Part shown: positions 39,427 to 48,995 of the stretch, one piece after another
Position numbering within the stretch: the stretch's first letter is position 1
How the letters are laid out: every line of letters starts with the position of its first letter
Made by a program: the position numbers and the translations under genes
Virus record (IMG/VR): IMGVR_UViG_3300017971_000261
Location: 1-64,000 of that record
Source of the DNA: a virus
Strand: one strand, 5' to 3'
Length of the DNA: 64,000 nt
Notes under the pieces: model-generated
The model's input: only the letters and a program-made list of their open reading frames with translations
Told to the model about the DNA's origin: nothing
The model's database searches: none

Positions 39427-41389
39427 GTACAGTGAAAAGTCAATCAAGATCCTTGAGGGTCTGACTGCTGTACGCAAGCGTCCATCCATGTATATCGGCG
39501 ATGTCGGTCATGCCGGTCTCCATCATCTCGTTCAAGAAATCATCGACAACAGTGTAGATGAAGCACTTGCTGGGCACTGCACTGCAATACAGGTTGTTCT
39601 ACACAAGAACGGCTCTTGTACGATCTCAGACAATGGCCGTGGCATCCCAGTCTACAAAATGAAGCACGAGAACCCAAAGATCAACGGCAAGCCAGCCGCC
39701 GAGATCTGCCTGACTACTCTTCATGCCGGTGGTAAGTTTGACCGATCGATCTACAAGGTTTCCGGTGGATTGCATGGCGTCGGTGTCAGTGTTGTCAACG
39801 CCTTAAGCAAGTGGCTATGGCTTGAAGTAAAACGCGATGGCAAGATGTGGCAGATGGAATTCGAACAAGGCAAAACCACCAAACCGATGAAGTCCAAGGG
39901 TGCAACGAATGCAACTGGAACGACCATTCAGTTTCAGCCGGACCCGAAAATCTTCAAGAAGGATCGGACCTTCTCATATGAGCTGTTACGGGATCGCTTG
40001 CGTGAACTTGCCTTCCTGAATGATGGACTCAGCATATCTATCAAAGACGAGAGAACTGGGAAAAAAGATCGTTTCAAATTCAGGGATGGACTGAAACAGT
40101 TTGTCAAGGCGGTTGCCAGTGGAAGTGAGCCTATCCATCCCGTGCTTCGTCTTTCCGGCCGGGAAAAGGAAACCGGTCTTCAGATGGATCTGGCACTCCA
40201 GTATACCGATGAGTATTCAGAAAATACTCTCGTGTTTGCCAACAACATCCGCAACATGGATGGTGGCACACATCTTTCTGGTTTGCGGTCTGCCCTGACA
40301 CGTACCATCAACACCTATGGTAGAACTGCCGGTATCTTCAAGGATGGTATGAACCCAACAGGAGATGATATACGAGAGGGTCTTTGTGCCGTTCTTTCTG
40401 TCCGAGTCCCGGAGCCACAGTTTGAGGCACAAACCAAAGTTCGCCTGATGAATCCGGAGGTAGGAACCTTCGTAGAACAGACTGTAAACCGTCTCCTGTC
40501 CCAGTGGTTGGACTCAAACCCACATGATGCTAAGAAGATCGCCCTGAAGGGCCTGAGGGCCGCTAGAGCACGAGAAGCAGCCAGGAAGGCCAGAGAGCTG
40601 TCACGGAAGGGTTCCCAGGCCAAGGATGACATGCCAGCAAAGCTCTGGGATTGCACGAGCAGACGTGTCAGGGAGCGTGAGATCTTTTTGGTTGAAGGCG
40701 ATTCGGCCGCTGGCAGTGCGAAGAGCGGCAGGGATAGTAAATTTCAGGCCATCCTTCCCTTGCGTGGCAAGATACTGAACGTTGAAAAGGCCAGAATCGA
40801 CAAGGTCCTGTCAAACGAGGCCCTACGTCAAATGGTGACGGCAATCGGCTGCGGCATTGGACGTCTGGATTTTGATCTGAATAAGCGTAGATACGACAAG
40901 ATCATTATCATGACAGATGCCGACGTTGATGGAAGCCATATCAGGACCTTGATCTTGACCTTCTTATTCAGACACATGAGGCCACTGATAGAAGGTGGGC
41001 ATGTCTATGTCGCGTTACCGCCGCTGTTCGAGATCAGAAAGAAAGGTGGCCGCAAAAGCATCTATCTAAAAGACGAATCAGACCTCAATAGATGGGCCCA
41101 ATCTGAGGAAGTAGACATCAAGGAGTCAAAGGATTACGTGATGAAGCGTTTCAAGGGTCTCGGCGAGATGAACGCTGAGCAGCTTTGGGACACCACCATG
41201 AATCCTGAGAATCGTCAACTTCAGAAGGTTGTCATGTGCGACAGGACGGATGATGAAAGTAGCATGGAATACCAGATGGATGCACGTGAGGCGGATCGAA
41301 TGTTCAAGGTTCTGATGGGCTCAAATGCAGAAATACGAAGGACATACATCGAGGAAAACGCCTTGCATGTTGGCCAGCTGGATGTCTGA
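39398..41389 (+). CDS. gyrB: DNA gyrase/topoisomerase IV subunit B
   Basis: 663 residues, length of a GyrB without the long insertion of Gram-negative enzymes. ATPase (GHKL) motifs: QEIIDNSVDEALAGH, ISDNGRGIPV, GGLHGVGVSVVNALS. TOPRIM motifs: EGDSAAGSAKSGRDS with PLRGKILN, and TDADVDGSHIRTL. The C-terminal tail FKGLGEMNAEQLWDTTMNP is also present. It supplies the ATP-driven strand-passage half of a type II topoisomerase. No subunit A gene is in the window; it may be elsewhere in the genome or come from the host. The ATG 39398 (MSKSKPNPDEYS) is used; it overlaps the preceding gene. Confidence 0.96.
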   Translation: MSKSKPNPDEYSEKSIKILEGLTAVRKRPSMYIGDVGHAGLHHLVQEIIDNSVDEALAGHCTAIQVVLHKNGSCTISDNGRGIPVYKMKHENPKINGKPAAEICLTTLHAGGKFDRSIYKVSGGLHGVGVSVVNALSKWLWLEVKRDGKMWQMEFEQGKTTKPMKSKGATNATGTTIQFQPDPKIFKKDRTFSYELLRDRLRELAFLNDGLSISIKDERTGKKDRFKFRDGLKQFVKAVASGSEPIHPVLRLSGREKETGLQMDLALQYTDEYSENTLVFANNIRNMDGGTHLSGLRSALTRTINTYGRTAGIFKDGMNPTGDDIREGLCAVLSVRVPEPQFEAQTKVRLMNPEVGTFVEQTVNRLLSQWLDSNPHDAKKIALKGLRAARAREAARKARELSRKGSQAKDDMPAKLWDCTSRRVREREIFLVEGDSAAGSAKSGRDSKFQAILPLRGKILNVEKARIDKVLSNEALRQMVTAIGCGIGRLDFDLNKRRYDKIIIMTDADVDGSHIRTLILTFLFRHMRPLIEGGHVYVALPPLFEIRKKGGRKSIYLKDESDLNRWAQSEEVDIKESKDYVMKRFKGLGEMNAEQLWDTTMNPENRQLQKVVMCDRTDDESSMEYQMDAREADRMFKVLMGSNAEIRRTYIEENALHVGQLDV

Positions 41390-41403
41390 TATGCAGGTTC
41401 CTT

Positions 41404-41432
41404 TTGACTTTCGGGCCAACGTGTGGTATAGT
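41404..41432 (+). promoter_or_regulatory. Sigma70-type promoter
   Basis: TTGACT, 17-bp spacer ending in CGTGTGG, then TATAGT, 17 bases before the small membrane protein gene at 41450. Confidence 0.85.
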
Positions 41433-41449
41433 AGAGGTAGGAGAACGGA

Positions 41450-41665
41450 ATGTACATATTGCCGATCATAATTGGCATATACATAGTGATCGGTGTGATC
41501 ATCGTCATTGCGATGATGTTCGACCGTGATATGCTTGTTTTCTTCTTCAACCCATCTGAGGCGTCCTACGAGCATTCCTTCAAGCTGATCTTCTCTACGT
41601 TCCTCGCACCTGTTGCGTTGTTCGTTGGTGTATTGAAGGTCTGTGCTTCTCGATTAAGCAGCTGA
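41450..41665 (+). CDS. Small two-span membrane protein
   Basis: 71 residues with two hydrophobic segments (ILPIIIGIYIVIGVIIVIAM, then LIFSTFLAPVALFVGVL) separated by a short charged loop. Size and topology fit a holin-like or other small membrane protein; no lysis enzyme is adjacent, so this stays open. GGAGAACGGA precedes the ATG. It has its own promoter and overlaps the convergent 41654 gene by 12 bases. Confidence 0.65.
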   Translation: MYILPIIIGIYIVIGVIIVIAMMFDRDMLVFFFNPSEASYEHSFKLIFSTFLAPVALFVGVLKVCASRLSS

Positions 41666-42196
41666 TGCTGTATCCATCTCCCTGATGCGATCGATCAACT
41701 TCTCCAACCATAATCCAAGGGTTTGCAAAACTGATTCGGCCGAGGAAAGTGTAGATTTTGCAAGCTTAGACATGTAAGCAACATCATCATCGCTACGTTT
41801 AGGATCAGAAAGATCAACGATTTGAGGCATGAAGGTTTGCAGACTCAGATCTAGGATGGTTGTGTCTTTTGAAATGGACTCAACCAGACGTCGTATCGGC
41901 CAATGTTTCTCATATCCTGCTGATTCTATGTCCTGTTGAACTTTATCAAATGTTCCGCCGGACGAGAAGTGTTCGCCAAGAGCTTTCAGTATCGCATTTT
42001 TGATGTTACGGATTCTCCCCAATTCTTCCGATGTGATTCGCATCTTTTCTAGTAGCCCTTTGATGATTTGAATCCCACGCTGCATTTCTAGGACGGACTG
42101 CCTACAGATCATCAGCTCGCCATTTCTGTAGCACATCTTATATAGCCCCTCCGCGAATCGATCGCGGGCCAGTTTTGACGAGATAATTTGTTTCAT
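41654..42196 (-). CDS. Hypothetical helical protein
   Basis: 180 residues, almost entirely alpha-helical (GIQIIKGLLEKMRITSEEL; RRLVESISKDTTILDL), no known motif. The ATG at 42196 (MKQIISSKLARDRFAEG) is preferred; an ATG at 42235 with AAAGG upstream would add 13 residues. It is divergent from the virion module that begins at 42316 and is the last minus-strand gene before it, so it could be a regulator of the switch, an inference from position. Confidence 0.6.
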   Translation of the reverse strand: MKQIISSKLARDRFAEGLYKMCYRNGELMICRQSVLEMQRGIQIIKGLLEKMRITSEELGRIRNIKNAILKALGEHFSSGGTFDKVQQDIESAGYEKHWPIRRLVESISKDTTILDLSLQTFMPQIVDLSDPKRSDDDVAYMSKLAKSTLSSAESVLQTLGLWLEKLIDRIREMDTASAA

Positions 42197-42315
42197 CACC
42201 ACCCACCAAAACACTGTAACTTGATTCACTTTCATCCTTTGCTTCTGATCCTCCTGTATAATCAACAACAGGGCATATCCGCCGAAAGGCCAATAAACTA
42301 GTAGAAGGAGACAGT

Positions 42316-44349
42316 TTGGATACCGTGCGCACCCAATCCATACCAGAAGTGAAAGGCTCTCTGAAACAATGGCTTACGAAGCTCGCAGAGAATCCATACG
42401 CTGCGGCAGAGGACCCGTACGCTTGCGGAAACCCCCCACTCTGTTGGGCTGTCGAAATTGACGACAACCTTCTACCAGATGCGTTGCATAACCTCACTGG
42501 TGAGAGGATCTTGTTTTGCTATAATGCAGATAATCCTGAGTCCTTATGGATTGCAAATTACTATGCACGGTACCGATCGGTTCCATCAGACAACCTACTA
42601 GGTCTCACCGGGATCACTGTAGACCCTACTGCCGGGACCGGTGACCCGTGTTGGCCCGGAAGGACAACCGAAGTTGTCATTGATGAGACGGAATTTGACA
42701 TCCGGATACAGACTCCAATCTTGACCAAACTGATTGAGATGGATGTCGACCCATATTCTGTGTATCCTGCCATTTGGTGCATCATCACAGGATTCGATTT
42801 GCCACATGCTTACTATCCCGGCGACGACCCATATGCCCCACCAATCGGCATCACCAGCAGACTCAGCAGGGTCTATCACAGTGTAGATTACAAACATGCC
42901 AACCCTCTTTACAACAAGAAGGACACTTTCCGATTCTACAATGGCTCAGATGCCAATATCGCTTTGATTACGTCTGTCATCGATGGACCAACGAGCTGCC
43001 ATGCAAGACGAATCATAGATCGATCGACCGAGGTCAGCAGACAGAACGAGCTGACTGGAAAGATCTATATTGATCCATACGGCAAGCGTGATACAGAAAA
43101 CGAACTTGAGTACGAATCAGATATATTGGACTTCGTTACTAACGAACTTAGCAACTTAGGATTGACAAGTTTCACAACTTCAGTTGCCCAGTACTTCCTG
43201 CAGGACCCAACAATTCCAGAGCTAGACGGAGATAGCTTTTACTGGGGTTGGTATAGACCAAGATTCTCAAGCCAGCTTGTTGAAGCAACAAGCAATAAGA
43301 GATGCTTCTTGTACAATGCAGATGATGACTCGGCATCTGCGTTGAACGAACGTGTTGACACAAACGCCGGAAACAGGTGGTGCAACATCGCTATAGACAC
43401 TGAGCCACCTTACGCGTCGACAGCAGGAGCGGTTTCAGCTCCTGGTTCTGATGCCCACCTCAGACCTAGGCCATTTTTCGAGGCTCTGCATCAGGGAGCA
43501 TGTTTGGGTGAATGTTTTTTGTATGCTAGCCCATATGTTGATTGGAAAATCATACTGGTTGGCGACCCGTTGATGACGGCTAGATTCCCATCTGCTATTC
43601 CTGATGAGCAAGATCCTACTCATACAACCCTACACAACGACGAGCTTGTCGATCGAGCTAAACGTCGCATTGAACAATCTCTAGCATATGGCTATAGACA
43701 ATGGCGTATTGCAGACCAGATTGTTCAACTGGTAGTCAACACAACCGAACTTGATGAGGAAATCAGGCTGTTAGAACCATCTGCTCTCTATCGCAGGTAT
43801 CTAGATATAGCCAGGCAACGTGAAGGATTTGAGCTAGTGGTTGATTCATTTCTGAGATACATAAGCAGAACTACATTGAGAAGTTTTCAATACTGGCTAA
43901 CATCAAACAACAAGCAGATTACGCCCCTTTTGTCGCAAGTAATCGAACGTCTTCCGCATGACAGTTCTATACCAGCTTCCTTGATATATAGCAGTGGCTA
44001 CTGGGAATACATTTTCACATTCACTTATTATGGGGAAGATCGTCAGAACGTCCATTTTCAGATGCAGATCGCATCTGACGACACGTTTGGCACTGTCATT
44101 TTTGACTTGGTGAGTTCCACTTCTCAAAGCGGATGGACGTATGAATCAGAGCTAAGAACCTTCGTGCAACTGCAATCAGCAGGTTTGCCATCCAATTTCA
44201 GCGGGCGACGAATCAAGTTCTCGGCCACATCCTCTGAGCATTTGTCAACTGGAGATCTGGTTTACGTTAGATGGCGAGTTACTGATGCTTCTGGTGTCCC
44301 TGCTTCAAGTTGGACTTCTGACACAGAGGGCATGATTGTCATAGCGTAG
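42316..44349 (+). CDS. TIGR03790-like protein fused to a virion-type C-terminus
   Basis: 677 residues. The N-terminal 400 resemble the TIGR03790 family seen in Planctomycetes and related bacteria: ILFCYNADNPESLWIANYYARYR then PSDNLLGL, a middle with an ALITSVIDGP segment, and DWKIILVGDPLMTAR at the end of the domain, reminiscent of gingipain-like peptidases. The C-terminal 250 residues form helices then a beta-sandwich (FTFTYYGEDRQNVHFQMQI; YVRWRVTDASG). The start is a TTG fixed by AAGGAG ten bases upstream. As first gene of the packaging module it is probably a virion protein. Catalytic residues could not be assigned. Confidence 0.65.
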   Translation: MDTVRTQSIPEVKGSLKQWLTKLAENPYAAAEDPYACGNPPLCWAVEIDDNLLPDALHNLTGERILFCYNADNPESLWIANYYARYRSVPSDNLLGLTGITVDPTAGTGDPCWPGRTTEVVIDETEFDIRIQTPILTKLIEMDVDPYSVYPAIWCIITGFDLPHAYYPGDDPYAPPIGITSRLSRVYHSVDYKHANPLYNKKDTFRFYNGSDANIALITSVIDGPTSCHARRIIDRSTEVSRQNELTGKIYIDPYGKRDTENELEYESDILDFVTNELSNLGLTSFTTSVAQYFLQDPTIPELDGDSFYWGWYRPRFSSQLVEATSNKRCFLYNADDDSASALNERVDTNAGNRWCNIAIDTEPPYASTAGAVSAPGSDAHLRPRPFFEALHQGACLGECFLYASPYVDWKIILVGDPLMTARFPSAIPDEQDPTHTTLHNDELVDRAKRRIEQSLAYGYRQWRIADQIVQLVVNTTELDEEIRLLEPSALYRRYLDIARQREGFELVVDSFLRYISRTTLRSFQYWLTSNNKQITPLLSQVIERLPHDSSIPASLIYSSGYWEYIFTFTYYGEDRQNVHFQMQIASDDTFGTVIFDLVSSTSQSGWTYESELRTFVQLQSAGLPSNFSGRRIKFSATSSEHLSTGDLVYVRWRVTDASGVPASSWTSDTEGMIVIA

Positions 44350-44368
44350 AACTAAACTATGGTGAAAT

Positions 44369-44752
44369 ATGACTGCAACAAAGATACATAGATACATGAA
44401 TCTTATTGCTCTTTCTGTTCGTGCAGGCAACCGTAAGGCCGCAAGGATTGCGTCAGCGCGAACTGACATTGGCAATACTGATGTCTACAGCTTCCCGTCT
44501 GTTCGGGAAGCATATCGAGCAGTACAGCAATTTAGTGAAGACGCCTTTCGCACCTACAGTTCGTTTTCCAGTGCTGCTACAGAAGCCAATGGGCTTCGTT
44601 CTCTGGTTAAGGGATTATCTAAGTATATCATCGAAATCCTAGGAATGACTGTGGATTCATGGCTAACTGCGAACGGTTTTCAGGTGCAAACGGAGTATGC
44701 GACATTGTCAAACTCATTGGGTTATCCTATTAGTTCGGCAAACATAGCATAA
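44369..44752 (+). CDS. Hypothetical protein before terminase
   Basis: 127 residues, helical first part (HRYMNLIALSVRAGNRKAARI; FPSVREAYRAVQQFSEDAF) and a polar C-terminus. Small terminase subunits often occupy this place, but no DNA-binding motif is evident, so I do not assign it. It lies 19 bases after the preceding gene and 6 before terL, clearly co-expressed. Confidence 0.6.
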   Translation: MTATKIHRYMNLIALSVRAGNRKAARIASARTDIGNTDVYSFPSVREAYRAVQQFSEDAFRTYSSFSSAATEANGLRSLVKGLSKYIIEILGMTVDSWLTANGFQVQTEYATLSNSLGYPISSANIA

Positions 44753-44758
44753 GGAAAT

Positions 44759-46642
44759 ATGCCAAAGCGAACAGTAAATAGATCCTTTTCAGATGTTCTG
44801 GGAGAATTACGTTCGGATGTTTCTATGAATCGAACTGGAGGAATCCCAGACATCATTGAATTCACGTTCAGTCCACATTGGTTGAACGTTCGTGCCTCAG
44901 GAATCGCTAATCTTTACCCGGTCCAAACGATTATTCTCAAGTCCTTTTATAGAGGAAGCATTGGCAATGAAAATCTCACGCTGACCGAAGAGGAATTAGA
45001 CAAGCTTAAGAAACTAAAGCACGACAATATCATTGACAAATATCACGACCTTGGAAATTTCAGGGAATTGGTGCTTGTGCTCGGTCGTCGTTCTGGCAAG
45101 AACCTCATGACATCGATCGTTGCATTGTATGAAGCCATGAAGCTGATCGAGATTCCAGGCGGATCTCCTTACGAATACTATGGAATTGCTCGCGGTGCTC
45201 CTGTTTACGTGCTAGGAATCGCGAGTGCTGCCGAGCAGGCACAGCTTCTGTTCTCCGAGATTCGTACACGCGCTCAATCATCTGATTACTTCAAACGGCA
45301 TATGGTGCCCGGTGCTATTGGTTCACAGACAATCAGCCTTCTAACACCAGAAGACAGGGAAGTCAATAGGCAACTAGATAGGGATGGCTTGCCAGAGGCC
45401 AAGACAAAAGGCAGTGTTGTCATCTACAGCGGCCACTCGAACAGCAATTCGCTCGTTGGAAAACGTTGCATCATGCTGGTCATGGATGAAGTGGCGTCTT
45501 ACCCACAAACTAGCGGACCATCATCCGGTGATGCCCTATATCAACAGCTCGTGCCCATGACCGCCGACTTCAAGCGTAAGGTTGGTCAAACTGAGGACGG
45601 AAAAGACCGATATAGGCTTGACTCTAAGATTATTGCTATTTCGTCACCAAGAGGCGAGGAAGGTCTTCTTTTCCGCCTATATAGCAACGCCAGAAGACGA
45701 AAAAGCCGATTGGCCTACAAGTTACCAACTTGGGATGTTAATATGGGTGTAACTAAGGAGATGCTTTTTGAAGAATATCCAGAGTTACGTCCTGTTGAGT
45801 TCAATATGCAGTTTGGTGCTGAGTTCTCAGGAACTTCAGGTGAGAAGTTCATACCAGACCGTTATGTGGATGATGCAATCGAACTGGGACGCGTAATGGG
45901 CGTGCTCAAAAGACCTCTCGGCGAACGGGGTTTGGTTTACTATGCTCATCTGGACCCTGCGTCAAGAAGCCACAACTTTGCTCTCGTTATTTTACACATT
46001 GAGGAATACATCAGAGAAAGGGTGAAAGCTGACGGACGAAAGGCTAAAGAAGTAACAAAGGTATTCGTTGTCGACCACCTGATGGTGTGGGAGCCGGGGG
46101 TCAAAGAATCAATCAACGTCAAGGAGGTTGAGGATTATATTGTTGGACTCAGCAAGAAATTCAAGTTTGCCACTGTCACTTATGATGCCTGGAATTCACC
46201 ATCTAGCAAGGATGTTTTGCAGAGGCACGGGATACCTAATAGGGAAACAGCATTCCGAAAACATTACAAGATGGGCATTTATGACCAGCTAGAAGACCTT
46301 TTAGTCAATAATCAGATAGCTTTACCAGCAGGCTCGCCAAGGTACAAGGAAGCAGAATTGCTTGAACTGGAGCTGAAATCCCTGAAGCGGCAATATACTG
46401 CTAACGGTTTTCAGATAAAGCCTGACGAAAACGGCCTTGTACAGACAGATGACTTATGTGATGCACTTGCTGGTGCTGTAGGTTCTGCCATGGGCGGAAT
46501 CTATGATGGATACCCAAAAGGGGCCGTTGCGTATATGCCTGCTTTCAGATCTGGTGGAGCAAACAGGCCATGGTTGATCGGAAGAGGCGTATTTAACAAC
46601 CAAGAGATCAAAACGCTGGGTGGCCGGTTTGGTATGTTCTAG
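44759..46642 (+). CDS. terL: Terminase large subunit
   Basis: 627 residues. It is the ATP-driven DNA packaging motor and headful/end nuclease. Walker A is GRRSGKN (109-115; Asn replaces the usual Ser/Thr), Walker B IMLVMDEVA (D243, E244), and a coupling-motif Ser lies in IIAISSPRGEE. The RNase H-like nuclease shows Asp residues in HLDPASRS (D399), VTYDAWNS and DLCDALAGA. It acts with the portal encoded at 61411. No intein is present in this gene. Confidence 0.95.
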   Translation: MPKRTVNRSFSDVLGELRSDVSMNRTGGIPDIIEFTFSPHWLNVRASGIANLYPVQTIILKSFYRGSIGNENLTLTEEELDKLKKLKHDNIIDKYHDLGNFRELVLVLGRRSGKNLMTSIVALYEAMKLIEIPGGSPYEYYGIARGAPVYVLGIASAAEQAQLLFSEIRTRAQSSDYFKRHMVPGAIGSQTISLLTPEDREVNRQLDRDGLPEAKTKGSVVIYSGHSNSNSLVGKRCIMLVMDEVASYPQTSGPSSGDALYQQLVPMTADFKRKVGQTEDGKDRYRLDSKIIAISSPRGEEGLLFRLYSNARRRKSRLAYKLPTWDVNMGVTKEMLFEEYPELRPVEFNMQFGAEFSGTSGEKFIPDRYVDDAIELGRVMGVLKRPLGERGLVYYAHLDPASRSHNFALVILHIEEYIRERVKADGRKAKEVTKVFVVDHLMVWEPGVKESINVKEVEDYIVGLSKKFKFATVTYDAWNSPSSKDVLQRHGIPNRETAFRKHYKMGIYDQLEDLLVNNQIALPAGSPRYKEAELLELELKSLKRQYTANGFQIKPDENGLVQTDDLCDALAGAVGSAMGGIYDGYPKGAVAYMPAFRSGGANRPWLIGRGVFNNQEIKTLGGRFGMF

Positions 46643-46728
46643 CCGGTATATGACAGGACTAGAGGTACAGCGTAACTAAGTTATAGTATGTACGCGCCTT
46701 ATGGCCAAAGGATAACCGAGGTGATCAA

Positions 46729-47442
46729 ATGACCTTCAATTTCAACGAGCACGTAAAGCAGGCTCAGGTAAAGCCTTACGAAAAGTATCTTCGAGATGAC
46801 AGTGTCGAAGGAGAGGCTGACGACAAACAGCCCGTTGTTGAAAAAATGCTTCCGGATCGCGAAGGCGACAAAGTCGAGGTCGCTGAACGTATGATCTCTG
46901 AGGTCCGAGAGGATGTAACTGATGACACTGAGACTCAGGAAAGGCGTCTGGATACGGCAGAATCTCAATATGACAAGAAGCATAGGGATGACAGTGCATC
47001 CATCTCCGTTCCTCCGTTAGCTGTTGTAGTTGAGAAACTTCGACAAGAACGAATGGCAGACTGGAAGACCGACAAGCAACCAAACTGGACTCTTGAATTC
47101 GATGACAAGAAACAGCTTGGCGACTTGCCACGGTTCCCGAAATCTCCCGGTCAGCATACGGAAATCGCTCTGGAAAACGATCCCAGACGATTTGAGTCGG
47201 GCGGAGATCTACGCAAACAAGAGAAAGCTGAGCCGAAACCCCTTTCTGGTGATTTCACTACAGCAGATGTTGATAGAGTTACTGAGAGAATTAAGATCGG
47301 CAAAAGCAGGGATTTCGATGCTGCCATTGCTGCTGTTCTCTGTGAGGCAGAAGATCAGAGGCGTGAACTGACCGAAGAAGAGAGACAAGCAATCGTACAA
47401 CTTAAAATAGCCCGAACCGAAGCCATGGTTAAAGAAGGCTGA
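46729..47442 (+). CDS. Hypothetical charged protein
   Basis: 237 residues, highly charged and mostly disordered or helical (DREGDKVEVAERMISEVRED; LTEEERQAIVQLKIARTEAM). Such proteins between terminase and portal are often head-assembly or scaffold factors, an inference from position. A TATAGT lies at 46682 without a good -35. Not recognised. Confidence 0.65.
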   Translation: MTFNFNEHVKQAQVKPYEKYLRDDSVEGEADDKQPVVEKMLPDREGDKVEVAERMISEVREDVTDDTETQERRLDTAESQYDKKHRDDSASISVPPLAVVVEKLRQERMADWKTDKQPNWTLEFDDKKQLGDLPRFPKSPGQHTEIALENDPRRFESGGDLRKQEKAEPKPLSGDFTTADVDRVTERIKIGKSRDFDAAIAAVLCEAEDQRRELTEEERQAIVQLKIARTEAMVKEG

Positions 47443-47457
47443 ATGAAGGTATAATTC

Positions 47458-47982
47458 ATGAGAACGGTGATCAGCAAAAAGGTTACCGCACTATGGAATC
47501 CGGATTGGGATCTTCTCACCGACTATGAAGACGAGAAGAGAAAGCAGATCGTTCGGGAGCGGGGCGGTCTACGTTCTGACCCGTTCAGGAAGAAAGACGA
47601 ATACAACTTGCCGGACAAAACAAAGAACATCGGAGAATATGGCCAAGATCCCGGACTAGGCCAAAACCGAAGAAAGCCACCTATAGGAGAACCTGGTATC
47701 TCAAGTTTGACGAGAGGCGAGGAACCAGAAGAAAGAAGCGGGACAGATGTGAGTTCAGGTCCCGCATCGGATTCTATGCGATCGGAAGAGAATGAGACCA
47801 ATCTTCGTCCGAATCGCATGAATCCTAATGATGTCTCCAGACAGTTTGCAAATGAGTCGGAGACGGTGCCGCCGGAACTAAAGACGCCCGGCTACACCAA
47901 CCCCAGAGACATGTCGCCTAAGGATCGTGTCAGGTGGCATCTGGACAACATGAGGCAGAGGGGGCCTGTTCGTTACAGGTAA
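47458..47982 (+). CDS. Hypothetical disordered protein
   Basis: 174 residues: a folded start (VTALWNPDWDLLTDYEDEKR), then a Pro/Gly/Glu-rich, probably unfolded body, ending in a basic helix (MSPKDRVRWHLDNMRQRG). It starts 15 bases after the preceding stop; a TATAAT overlaps the gap but lacks a -35. Function is unknown. Confidence 0.6.
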   Translation: MRTVISKKVTALWNPDWDLLTDYEDEKRKQIVRERGGLRSDPFRKKDEYNLPDKTKNIGEYGQDPGLGQNRRKPPIGEPGISSLTRGEEPEERSGTDVSSGPASDSMRSEENETNLRPNRMNPNDVSRQFANESETVPPELKTPGYTNPRDMSPKDRVRWHLDNMRQRGPVRYR

Positions 47983-48019
47983 TGGAAACGTGAAGTGAAC
48001 TTGCTAAGGAGGTAAGTTA

Positions 48020-48811
48020 ATGTTCATCGTAGGCACAAAGAAGATTGGAAAAGGCATCCTGATGATTCCAAGTCTCAACTACAAGGTAAAGGCCGGTGGT
48101 AAATATCCTGTTTCAGACATGGATCTTAGGAATCCGGACGTTCGACGACCGCTTCAGGCAGGAAGCATCAAGTTAGAGGGCGCTCCAGATGGTTTCAATC
48201 CCCTTTCCTTGGTCGAGTCAGACGACCTTGTCTTATGCAAGAATGTTCTGTGTAACTCTCTGGTCATTGATGGCCATGACGGGGCCATACGTCGTGGTGC
48301 AGAATTCAAAGTCCATCGTTCAGCTCTCTCTGAACCCGGCCTCAAGAAACTGATCTCCAATCGACTAGTGGAGATCCTTGATGAGGGTGACGATCTTGAT
48401 CTGGAGGAAGAAGCCGTTGTGGATCTTGGCCCAGATGAGCCAGCACTTGGTGCAGAGGCAAGTCCTGAACTAGAGACCAACGAAGAAATGGATATGCCAA
48501 CAGATGTTCTTGAAGAACTACCACAAGAGGTCAAGTCGGTTCCTGACCCCAGAAAAAGTGCCGTGATCTGGAATCCATCCGGAAACGAGCCAGTGGTCAA
48601 GAACAACCTGAAAGCCACTGTTTGGAGCAAAGGAAAGGCAGTACAAGCAGAACAGGGCCCGCCTCCACAACAAACAGAAATTCTTTTCGTGGATCAGGAG
48701 CAGAGAGCCGAAGCAATCAAGAAGCATCCGGTTCTTAGCAAAAAAGCCGAGAAGAAAACAGATGAACCCAACTTCGTATTAGAGGAAAATAACACCGAGG
48801 GGGAAGGATAG
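48020..48811 (+). CDS. Hypothetical virion-module protein
   Basis: 263 residues. The N-terminal 130 look folded and beta-rich (GKGILMIPSLNYKVKAGGKY; AEFKVHRSALSEPGLKKL). The rest is acidic and then Lys/Glu-rich and unstructured. A near-perfect AAGGAGG sets ATG 48020, suggesting high expression as expected for a head or connector component. Not recognised. Confidence 0.65.
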   Translation: MFIVGTKKIGKGILMIPSLNYKVKAGGKYPVSDMDLRNPDVRRPLQAGSIKLEGAPDGFNPLSLVESDDLVLCKNVLCNSLVIDGHDGAIRRGAEFKVHRSALSEPGLKKLISNRLVEILDEGDDLDLEEEAVVDLGPDEPALGAEASPELETNEEMDMPTDVLEELPQEVKSVPDPRKSAVIWNPSGNEPVVKNNLKATVWSKGKAVQAEQGPPPQQTEILFVDQEQRAEAIKKHPVLSKKAEKKTDEPNFVLEENNTEGEG

Positions 48812-48812
48812 G

Positions 48813-48995
48813 GTGGAGAAGGACAGCAGAGTCATCTCGCTCAGTCCGTCAGTTTGGACAACGATTTACGCTAAATTATCGCCTAAGAACAAGAAATTCT
48901 TAAGGCGTTACTATAAGTCCATTTATCCGAGAGAGTACGTCAAAGTACTCGTTTCTGCATTGGAACAATATGGATTCTCAGAGAGATACGCTTAA
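48813..48995 (+). CDS. Small hypothetical protein
   Basis: 60 residues from a GTG one base after the previous stop, with GGGGGAAGG upstream. Helical (LSPKNKKFLRRYYKSIYPRE; YVKVLVSALEQYGF). It overlaps the next gene by 26 bases, so it is likely coupled. The last segment (a helix then IYPREYVKVLV) resembles the end of the 57227 protein (IYPQKFVEELV), suggesting a shared interaction motif. Confidence 0.6.
   Translation: MEKDSRVISLSPSVWTTIYAKLSPKNKKFLRRYYKSIYPREYVKVLVSALEQYGFSERYA

Noticed and set aside
44369-44752. Small terminase subunit
   Set aside because: Position fits, but no helix-turn-helix or other supporting motif is visible.
47450-47455. TATAAT before 47458 as a promoter
   Set aside because: The -35 region (GGTTAA) does not match and the element is inside the compact virion operon.
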